A stretch of 22,261 nucleotides of DNA from Flavobacteriaceae bacterium (GTDB lineage Bacteria > Bacteroidota > Bacteroidia > Flavobacteriales > Flavobacteriaceae): positions 1-22,261 of the forward strand of contig JAQWFV010000093.1 of NCBI GenBank assembly GCA_029238555.1, in the 5' to 3' direction. A program made the position numbers and the translations under genes. This document shows positions 16,710-22,261 of this stretch, piece by piece (positions within the stretch are counted from its first letter, which is position 1; each line of letters starts with the position of its first letter). The notes under the pieces are model-generated. The model was not told where the DNA came from, did not search any database, and worked only from the letters and a program-made list of their open reading frames with translations.

Positions 16710-17387
16710 TTAACTCTCACAGGCCGACCAAAGTGCTTCCTTTGGTGTAGGTGCAGTGATAGAAATAGCTGTTTTTTTAACAGGATGTTCAAAGAATAAA
16801 TGTCTAGCATGCAGGTGAATACTCCCATCAGGGTTAGATCTTGAGGCGCCGTATTTTAAGTCTCCTTTTATACAACAACCTATAGCAGATAATTGCGCCC
16901 TAATTTGATGGTGTCTGCCTGTGTATAATTCTATTTCTAAAAGGGTATATCTGTCTAGCTCCTTGATAAGACTGTATTTGAGTTTAGCCAATTTGGCATT
17001 TGGAACTTCTTTATTATGGGCGTAGGATTTATTCTGTTTTGTATTGCGAACCATCCAATGCGTCAATGTTTCAGATTCATTTTTTGGGGAAGGTCGTACC
17101 AAAGCCCAATATGTTTTATGCGCATCCTGACTGGCAAAAAGCGCATTCATTCTAGGAAGTATTTTCGAAGTTTTCGCAAAAATCACTACTCCAGAAGTGG
17201 GTCTGTCTAATCGGTGGGGCACCCCTAGATAAACATTTCCAGGCTTTTGGTCTCGCTGTTTTATAAAAGCTTTTACCGTTTCACTTAAGGGGGTATCTCC
17301 TGTTTTATCTCCTTGTACCAATTCCCCCGCTTTTTTATTAATAGCGATCAGATGGTTGTCTTCGTATAGTATATCTAAAGAATTCAA
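16710..17387 (-). CDS. RluA-family RNA pseudouridine synthase, TTG start
   Basis: The 225-aa product isomerises uridine to pseudouridine in rRNA or tRNA. It has the RluA catalytic motif HRLDRPTSGVV with catalytic D61, the N-terminal DILYEDNHLIAINKKAG, and the YTGRHHQIRAQLSAIG and LHARHLFFEHP blocks. No S4 domain is present, which places it with the short RluA/TruC-like members. The target site cannot be decided from sequence. No ATG lies in a suitable place: the frame begins with TTG at 17387, directly after a run of ten T on the coding strand. The family N-terminus (ILYEDNHL) starts four codons later, so TTG is the best start. It is downstream of panB by about 88 nt and may be co-transcribed. 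Confidence 0.87.
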   Translation of the reverse strand: MNSLDILYEDNHLIAINKKAGELVQGDKTGDTPLSETVKAFIKQRDQKPGNVYLGVPHRLDRPTSGVVIFAKTSKILPRMNALFASQDAHKTYWALVRPSPKNESETLTHWMVRNTKQNKSYAHNKEVPNAKLAKLKYSLIKELDRYTLLEIELYTGRHHQIRAQLSAIGCCIKGDLKYGASRSNPDGSIHLHARHLFFEHPVKKTAISITAPTPKEALWSACES

Positions 17388-17475
17388 AAAAAAAAGGTTT
17401 ATAAGGGTTGAAACAGTAAAATTAATAGCCTCAAATAGTAGTATTATTCCTTGACATAAAGTTATTGATGTTGCC

Positions 17476-18294
17476 TTAATATTGCTCTTGCTCGTTAGGG
17501 AAATCGCGATTCTTTATGTCATTTACATAGGATCCAATGGCTTCAGTCATTCCTTGGTATAAGTCCATATATCTCCTTAAAAATCTAGGAGAAAATTCCT
17601 TGGTCATTCCCAATAAATCATGAATAACTAAGACCTGTCCGTCAACACCACCACCAGCACCAATACCAATAACCGGTATAGTTAATTGGGCAGCTACTTT
17701 TGCTGCGAGAGTGGCGGGTATTTTTTCTAAAACAATTGCAAAGCAACCAAGTCTTTCTAGCAGTAAGGCGTCTTCAATTAATTTTTTTGCCTCTTCTTCC
17801 TCCTTTGCTCTAACGGTGTATGTGCCAAATTTATAGATGGATTGTGGGGTTAAACCCAGGTGACCCATGACTGGAATACCCGCATTTAGAATTCTTTTTA
17901 CAGATTCTTTAATTTCTTCTCCACCTTCTAATTTAACTGCATGACCACCACTTTCTTTCATGATTCGAATGGCAGATCTTAGGGCCTCTTTAGGGTCACT
18001 CTGATAACTTCCAAAAGGGATGTCTACAACAACTAAAGCCCTTGAAACAGCTCTAACTACTGAAGAAGCGTGATAAATCATTTGATCTAGAGTAATGGGA
18101 AGCGTGGTTTCATGTCCCGCCATGACATTACTGGCAGAATCACCTACCAATATGACGTCTACTTTGGATTGATCTACAATACGAGCCATGGTAAAATCGT
18201 ATGCAGTAAGCATAGATATTTTTTCCCCATTAGACTTCATCTCGGTAAGAGATTGGACCGTAATTTTCTTATAGTCTTTTTTAGCTACAGACAT
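17476..18294 (-). CDS. panB: 3-methyl-2-oxobutanoate hydroxymethyltransferase
   Basis: The 272-aa product makes ketopantoate from 2-oxoisovalerate and 5,10-methylene-tetrahydrofolate, the first step of pantothenate synthesis. Family motifs are all present: [65 protein letters not shown], the catalytic glutamate in LEKIPATLA, and [22 protein letters not shown]. Length is normal and the ATG at 18294 fits the family N-terminus. A 7/8 match to the -7 box (18313-18320, minus) lies just upstream. The methyl donor ties it to GlyA, and its substrate 2-oxoisovalerate is shared with LeuA, both encoded in this window. Confidence 0.96.
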   Translation of the reverse strand: MSVAKKDYKKITVQSLTEMKSNGEKISMLTAYDFTMARIVDQSKVDVILVGDSASNVMAGHETTLPITLDQMIYHASSVVRAVSRALVVVDIPFGSYQSDPKEALRSAIRIMKESGGHAVKLEGGEEIKESVKRILNAGIPVMGHLGLTPQSIYKFGTYTVRAKEEEEAKKLIEDALLLERLGCFAIVLEKIPATLAAKVAAQLTIPVIGIGAGGGVDGQVLVIHDLLGMTKEFSPRFLRRYMDLYQGMTEAIGSYVNDIKNRDFPNEQEQY

Positions 18295-18312
18295 TTTTAA
18301 AGTTTTATGCTA

Positions 18313-18320
18313 TAAAAGTA
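18313..18320 (-). promoter_or_regulatory. Probable -7 box of panB (one mismatch)
   Basis: The minus strand reads TACTTTTA, 7 of 8 positions of TAnnTTTG, 19 nt from the panB ATG. Confidence 0.35.
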
Positions 18321-18380
18321 AGGTGTTTTCTACAAAATACCATTAAATGGTCCTTATTATATCTGGGGAAGTCTCCTTAA

Positions 18381-19805
18381 TTAGCAATCACTCAAAAATA
18401 CACCAACAGCCAAACCTCCAGTAGAGGTTTCTTTGTATTTACTGCTCATGTCTTTGGCAGTTTCCCACATGGTTTCTACTACTTTATCCAAAGGTATTTT
18501 AGCGTTTTCAGGATTAGAGTTTAAAGCGAGTTCCGCAGCATTAATAGCTTTAATGGCACCCATAGAATTTCTTTCAATACAGGGAATTTGAACCAATCCA
18601 CCAATGGGATCACAGGTCATTCCTAAGTGATGCTCCATGGCTATTTCAGCAGCTATAAGCACTTGCTCAGGAGTTCCGCCTAATAATTCAGTGAGTGCAG
18701 CTGCTGCCATGGCAGAGGAAACACCAATTTCTGCTTGACAGCCCCCCATGGCAGCAGAGATAGTAGCTCCTTTTTTGAAAATGCTGCCAATTTCTCCGGC
18801 AACCAACAGAAAACGTTTAATTTCATCAAAAGATCCCTGGTGGTTTTCAATGGTCAGATAATACATGAGTACTGCAGGTATTACCCCCGCACTGCCGTTT
18901 GTAGGGGCCGTAACAACCCTACCTAAAGCTGCATTTACCTCATTCACTGCTAGTGCAAAACAGCTCACCCATTTTAAGATTTCTCTAAATTTTACGTCTG
19001 TTTTTCTAATTTCTTTGAGCCAGCTTTCCTTGTTTTGGTATGTACTTTGCCCTATGAGAGTTAAATGAAGGTCAAAGGCCCTTCTTCTTACGTTTAATCC
19101 TCCGGGTAGTGTACCTTCAGTGTGGCAGCCCTCGTACATACAAGCCAGCATAGTATTCCAAACCTCATGAATTCCTTGATCAATTTCAACGTCCGACCTC
19201 AAAGACCTTTCGTTTTCTAGCACTAAAGCGGAAATAGATAGGTTGGAGTCTTTACAATAAGCCAATAATTCTCTTCCTTTCTCAACAGGATAGGGGAAAC
19301 TATTAAATTGAACTTCATTTTCCTTGGCATTTTCTAAGGCTTCTTTAACTACAAAACCACCCCCAATAGAATAAAAGGTTTCACTATGAACTGCTCCATT
19401 TACTGTGGTAGCAAGAAATTTCATGCCATTGGCATGAAAAGGCAAAAAATCCTTTTCGAATACTAAATCTGATTCAGGATTAAAATGAATCGGAAACATC
19501 CCGTTGAGTAGCAGAGATTTGTTTGCCTTTACAGCTGCAATAGCAGCCGGAATTTCTTCCGTAGGAATGTGCACAGGATCATAACCAGATAAGCCTAACA
19601 TTAAAGCGTAATCTGTAGCATGGCCCTTTCCGGTCAGTGAGAGCGAACCATATATAGATACTTTTATTTGGGTTATTTGTGAAAGATTGGTCTCTTCTGA
19701 TAACTCAGAAAGCCACCTTTCAGCAGCACGCCATGGACCTAATGTATGAGAGCTAGAAGGCCCCACACCAATTTTTAACATATCAAAAATACTGATACAC
19801 TCCAT
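18381..19805 (-). CDS. sdaA: L-serine ammonia-lyase, iron-sulfur type, single chain
   Basis: The 474-aa product deaminates L-serine to pyruvate and ammonia using a 4Fe-4S cluster. The N-terminal beta domain has [25 protein letters not shown]. The catalytic alpha domain has [13 protein letters not shown] near residue 299 and the cluster cysteines C356 (GGCQAE), C398 (TCDPIGG) and C409 (IPCIERN), spaced 42 and 11 as in the characterised bacterial enzymes. The very last residue is Cys474; in the Legionella enzyme a C-terminal Cys enters the active site as the fourth cluster ligand, and the same tail-in-mouth arrangement is likely here. Length is normal. The start at 19805 matches the family N-terminus. 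A one-mismatch -7 box (19831-19838, minus) lies upstream. The enzyme consumes the serine pool that GlyA uses. Confidence 0.95.
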   Translation of the reverse strand: MECISIFDMLKIGVGPSSSHTLGPWRAAERWLSELSEETNLSQITQIKVSIYGSLSLTGKGHATDYALMLGLSGYDPVHIPTEEIPAAIAAVKANKSLLLNGMFPIHFNPESDLVFEKDFLPFHANGMKFLATTVNGAVHSETFYSIGGGFVVKEALENAKENEVQFNSFPYPVEKGRELLAYCKDSNLSISALVLENERSLRSDVEIDQGIHEVWNTMLACMYEGCHTEGTLPGGLNVRRRAFDLHLTLIGQSTYQNKESWLKEIRKTDVKFREILKWVSCFALAVNEVNAALGRVVTAPTNGSAGVIPAVLMYYLTIENHQGSFDEIKRFLLVAGEIGSIFKKGATISAAMGGCQAEIGVSSAMAAAALTELLGGTPEQVLIAAEIAMEHHLGMTCDPIGGLVQIPCIERNSMGAIKAINAAELALNSNPENAKIPLDKVVETMWETAKDMSSKYKETSTGGLAVGVFLSDC

Positions 19806-19942
19806 AGGCTTAGTGATATACTCTCTTGATCTAAAATAAACACCACTAATATAAAGGATTTTTAAGTGACTTTTTCATTATATATACACAATCATTTATG
19901 ATTAATATTTAAGCTGTCAGATTCATGATGTATGCTCACATT

Positions 19943-19968
19943 CTTTATAGCCTTCATTTTCTATAAAG
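19943..19968. repeat. Perfect 8-bp inverted repeat in the sdaA-dnaK intergenic region
   Basis: CTTTATAG and CTATAAAG flank a 10-nt spacer. The arms are AT-rich, no T tract follows, and the palindrome AAAGTACTTT starts four bases further on. It is too far from either start to be a simple core promoter element; it could be a distant activator site for either gene. Confidence 0.35.
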
Positions 19969-20091
19969 GTATAAAGTACTTTGTGATTGGAGTATTTTTT
20001 CCATTTACTCAGAACTAAATCTCTGTAGATTCATATTGTACTTGCTATCTCATTCCCCTCAGGTATAAAAAACAATTCAATCCCACCTTTT

Positions 20092-20121
20092 TTGACAGAT
20101 TTCTATGGGCTTTTCTGTCAA
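20092..20121. repeat. Perfect 8-bp inverted repeat upstream of dnaK (TTGACAGA...TCTGTCAA)
   Basis: TTGACAGA (20092-20099) and TCTGTCAA (20114-20121) are exact inverse complements with a 14-nt spacer, so half-site centres are about two helical turns apart. Both arms contain the TGTC/TGACA word found again nearer the promoter. This looks like a dimer-binding operator 60-90 nt upstream of the -24 element. Confidence 0.45.
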
Positions 20122-20134
20122 GAAGTTCCATTTT

Positions 20135-20151
20135 TTAAAGGTTTGCAAACA
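20135..20151. repeat. First copy of an imperfect direct repeat (TTAAAGG-TTTGCAAACA)
   Basis: TTAAAGGTTTGCAAACA here recurs with slight change, TTAAAAGGATTGCAAACA, at 20215-20232. This copy contains the perfect 10-bp palindrome GTTTGCAAAC. The two copies flank the dnaK promoter core. Confidence 0.35.
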
Positions 20152-20157
20152 TAAAAC

Positions 20158-20172
20158 TGTCAGCTTGTCAGC
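20158..20172 (+). promoter_or_regulatory. TGTC-N4-TGTC tandem half-sites at dnaK
   Basis: TGTCAGC is repeated directly with an 8-bp period (20158-20164 and 20166-20172). The second TGTC starts 17 nt before the TGG of the sigma-54-like element, with 13 nt between, identical to the clpB arrangement. Confidence 0.45.
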
Positions 20173-20182
20173 AATTTTATCA

Positions 20183-20197
20183 TGGCATAATACTTGA
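20183..20197 (+). promoter_or_regulatory. Sigma-54-like -24/-12 promoter element of dnaK
   Basis: TGGCATAATACTTGA has the -24 TGGCA and -12 TTG of the sigma-54 consensus at the correct spacing; the C of the -12 GC is A. The predicted start, about 12 nt downstream, leaves a leader near 40 nt. No TAnnTTTG box is present upstream of dnaK, in contrast to the metabolic genes. Confidence 0.5.
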
Positions 20198-20214
20198 AAT
20201 AGGGTTGGGGAACC

Positions 20215-20232
20215 TTAAAAGGATTGCAAACA
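20215..20232. repeat. Second copy of the imperfect direct repeat, in the dnaK leader
   Basis: TTAAAAGGATTGCAAACA matches the copy at 20135-20151 apart from one inserted and one changed base; TTGCAAACA is identical in both. It lies downstream of the predicted start, so it would be in the mRNA leader or act as a roadblock operator. Confidence 0.35.
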
Positions 20233-20248
20233 AAATAAATATATTGAC

Positions 20249-22156
20249 ATGAGTAAGATTATCGGAATAGATTTAGGAACAACAAACTCTTGTGTTTCCG
20301 TAATGGAGGGTAATGAGCCTGTTGTAATTCCAAACGCTGAGGGAAAAAGAACAACTCCTTCTGTAATAGCCTTTGTAGAAGGTGGTGAAATTAAAGTAGG
20401 AGATCCTGCTAAAAGACAAGCAGTGACCAACCCTCACAAAACCATCTATTCTATTAAGAGATTTATGGGGAATAAATTCTCAGAATCTAGTAAAGAAGCT
20501 GGACGTGTGCCTTACAAAGTACTAAAAGGAGACAACGACACGCCTAGAGTAGACATTGACGGACGTTTATACACACCGCAAGAATTGTCTGCTATGATCC
20601 TTCAAAAAATGAAAAAGACCGCTGAGGACTACCTTGGTCAGTCTGTGTCTAGAGCTGTGATTACAGTTCCAGCATATTTTAATGACGCCCAAAGGCAAGC
20701 GACCAAAGAAGCAGGTGAAATTGCTGGTTTAACCGTAGAGCGTATTATTAACGAGCCTACTGCAGCCTCTTTGGCTTACGGTTTGGATAAAAAAGATGTA
20801 GAACAAAAAATAGTTGTTTTTGATTTCGGTGGAGGAACTCATGATGTTTCTATCCTAGAATTAGGAGATGGTGTTTTTGAAGTTTTAGCGACTGATGGAG
20901 ATACACACTTAGGTGGAGACGACGTAGACCAGAAAATCATTGATTGGATGGCAGACGAGTTTAAGTCAGAAGAGAGCATTGACCTTAGAGAAGACGCTAT
21001 GGCACTTCAAAGATTGAGAGAAGCTGCTGAGAAAGCTAAGATTGAATTATCTTCTTCTGCTCAGACAGAAATTAACCTTCCTTATGTAACTGCTACTGCT
21101 TCAGGACCTAAACACTTAGTGAGAACCCTGACCAAAGCGAAGTTTGATCAATTAATTGCAGACTTGGTAAAAAGAACTATAGCCCCTTGTGAGTCTGCCC
21201 TTAAAGCGGCTGGCTTATCTAAAAGTGATATAGATGAAATTATCTTAGTGGGAGGTTCTACAAGAATTCCGGCGGTTCAAGAGGCTGTTGAGGCATTCTT
21301 TGGAAAGAAACCTTCTAAAGGGGTTAACCCAGATGAGGTTGTTGCCGTTGGTGCAGCCATTCAAGGAGGAGTATTAACTGGAGATGTTAAAGATGTATTG
21401 TTGTTAGATGTAACACCACTTTCATTAGGTATTGAAACTATGGGAGGTGTTTTAACCAAGCTTATAGAATCTAATACGACCATTCCTACAAAGAAATCGC
21501 AAGTTTTCTCTACTGCTGCAGACAATCAGCCATCGGTTGAAATACATGTATTGCAAGGAGAAAGACCTATGGCTACAGACAATAAAACCATCGGTAGATT
21601 CCATTTAGACGGTATTCCACCTGCACAGCGTGGTACACCTCAAATTGAAGTAACTTTCGATATTGATGCTAATGGTATCATTAAAGTATCTGCTACAGAT
21701 AAAGCGACCAATAAAACTCAAGACATTAGAATAGAAGCTTCTTCAGGTTTAACCGAAGAGGAAATCAAGAAAATGAAAGCAGAGGCAGAGGCCAATGCAG
21801 AGTCTGATAAGAAAGCTAAAGAAACAGTAGACAAACTCAATGAGGCAGACGGAATGATCTTCCAGACAGAGAAGCAACTCAAAGAATTTGGGGAAAAGCT
21901 TTCAGAAGATAAAAAAGCGCCAATTGAAGCTGCTTTAGAGGAGCTTAAAAAAGCTTTTGAAACTAAAGACTTGGAACAAATCACGCCAGCTTTAGACAAA
22001 ATTAACGAGGCTTGGAAAGCTGCTTCTGAAGAAATGTACAAAGCTCAGGCAGAAGCTGGTGCTGCAGGTGGAGACGCTGGTGCAGCTGGTCCTCAGCCTA
22101 ATGCGGGTGCAGACGCAGATAATGTAGAAGATGTAGATTTTGAAGAAGTAAAATAA
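20249..22156 (+). CDS. dnaK: Molecular chaperone DnaK (Hsp70)
   Basis: The 635-aa product is the cytoplasmic Hsp70 chaperone. The ATPase domain (1-380) has [13 protein letters not shown] near residue 6, the catalytic lysine K70, [17 protein letters not shown] near 140, the phosphate-binding [17 protein letters not shown] near 192 and the [13 protein letters not shown] block. The interdomain linker VLLLD is at 383-387, followed by the substrate-binding beta domain and helical lid, then a flexible Gly/Ala-rich tail ending [10 protein letters not shown], as is usual. Length is normal. dnaJ and grpE do not follow; the gene is terminated alone. Its upstream region is complex and shares promoter architecture with clpB at the other end of the window, whose product is its functional partner in disaggregation. 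Confidence 0.98.
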   Translation: MSKIIGIDLGTTNSCVSVMEGNEPVVIPNAEGKRTTPSVIAFVEGGEIKVGDPAKRQAVTNPHKTIYSIKRFMGNKFSESSKEAGRVPYKVLKGDNDTPRVDIDGRLYTPQELSAMILQKMKKTAEDYLGQSVSRAVITVPAYFNDAQRQATKEAGEIAGLTVERIINEPTAASLAYGLDKKDVEQKIVVFDFGGGTHDVSILELGDGVFEVLATDGDTHLGGDDVDQKIIDWMADEFKSEESIDLREDAMALQRLREAAEKAKIELSSSAQTEINLPYVTATASGPKHLVRTLTKAKFDQLIADLVKRTIAPCESALKAAGLSKSDIDEIILVGGSTRIPAVQEAVEAFFGKKPSKGVNPDEVVAVGAAIQGGVLTGDVKDVLLLDVTPLSLGIETMGGVLTKLIESNTTIPTKKSQVFSTAADNQPSVEIHVLQGERPMATDNKTIGRFHLDGIPPAQRGTPQIEVTFDIDANGIIKVSATDKATNKTQDIRIEASSGLTEEEIKKMKAEAEANAESDKKAKETVDKLNEADGMIFQTEKQLKEFGEKLSEDKKAPIEAALEELKKAFETKDLEQITPALDKINEAWKAASEEMYKAQAEAGAAGGDAGAAGPQPNAGADADNVEDVDFEEVK

Positions 22157-22175
22157 TTACTTTTCATTCACACTA

Positions 22176-22208
22176 TAAAAAGGCAGCCTTTCGGCTGCCT
22201 TTTTTTTT
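22176..22208 (+). terminator. Intrinsic terminator of dnaK
   Basis: AGGCAGCC (22181-22188) pairs with GGCTGCCT (22193-22200) around a TTTC loop, preceded by A-rich sequence and followed by eight T. It lies 20 nt after the dnaK stop. The remaining ~50 nt to the window end show nothing I can assign. Confidence 0.93.
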
Positions 22209-22261
22209 GTTGAATACACTACCTTTATAGCATGCAATGTTATTTTAGATGGTCTTTTTTT

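Larger units (their letters stand above)
19806..20248. other. Long divergent intergenic region between sdaA and dnaK
   Basis: This 443-nt stretch has no plausible gene or RNA. It holds, from left to right: a one-mismatch -7 box for sdaA (19831-19838, minus); a perfect 8-bp inverted repeat CTTTATAG-N10-CTATAAAG (19943-19968) followed by the palindrome AAAGTACTTT (19973-19982); and the dnaK regulatory array from 20092 to 20197, listed as separate features. The length and density of sites far exceed those of the other promoters here. Confidence 0.6.

Noticed and set aside
19880..19890. TATAAT-like word upstream of sdaA on the minus strand
   Set aside because: The E. coli-type -10 is not the consensus in Bacteroidota and the surrounding sequence is simply AT-rich.
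20820..20860. His in place of Phe in the DnaK phosphate loop (GGGTHDVS)
   Set aside because: I considered it an anomaly, but this variant is, as far as I know, usual in Bacteroidota DnaK.
21718..22041. 107-aa minus-strand frame inside dnaK, rich in Ser and Ala
   Set aside because: Composition is the mirror of the Lys/Glu-rich DnaK lid coding sequence; no start signals.

Overview
The window is about 22 kb of AT-rich chromosome from a member of the Bacteroidota, most likely Flavobacteriia. I infer this from the protein content: a YtxJ-type bacilliredoxin, a short LeuA, YbiT-like ABC-F, Bacteroidota-type SEKR-motif helical-repeat protein and lipoproteins with a Cys lipobox. The sequence also lacks Shine-Dalgarno sites, and the Bacteroidota -7 promoter motif TAnnTTTG sits just upstream of many starts. 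It is a housekeeping region with no phage, insertion sequence, CRISPR array or tRNA visible.

Layout, left to right. The 5' end of clpB runs off the left edge (- strand) and is divergent from a bacilliredoxin-like gene, followed by glyA and a bidirectional terminator. A - strand block follows: an unrecognised 183-aa protein, an orphan REC-HTH response regulator, a hotdog thioesterase and a glutaminyl-peptide cyclotransferase lipoprotein; the last two are coupled by a TAATG stop/start overlap. Next, on the + strand, come the SRP RNA gene (ffs, not a protein), an SDR oxidoreductase and a TalC-type transaldolase. The transaldolase overlaps, tail to tail, a thioredoxin-fold lipoprotein that has lost its CxxC. 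A YbiT-like ABC-F ATPase faces pheT across a shared terminator. Upstream of pheT are leuA and a strongly divergent isopropylmalate-dehydrogenase-fold protein. Then come a helical-repeat protein (+), an RluA-family pseudouridine synthase, panB and sdaA (all -), and finally dnaK (+) with its terminator.

Most genes form ordinary metabolic and translation modules: one-carbon and serine metabolism (glyA, sdaA), pantothenate (panB), leucine (leuA), translation (pheT, ABC-F, RluA) and protein targeting or folding (ffs, dnaK, clpB).

Three observations stand out. First, dnaK and clpB at opposite ends of the window share the same unusual upstream architecture. It is a pair of TGNC/TGTC half-sites 8 bp apart, then exactly 13 nt, then a sigma-54-like -24/-12 element (TGG-N8-TTG). 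This differs from the TAnnTTTG promoters of the other genes and suggests a dedicated chaperone regulon. Second, the gene after leuA keeps the length and C-terminal core of LeuB but has lost nearly all recognisable catalytic residues, so it looks like an intact pseudoenzyme. Third, the ABC-F protein has lost Walker A and the Q-loop in its second domain and the signature motif in its first, which are the elements of one and the same composite ATP site.
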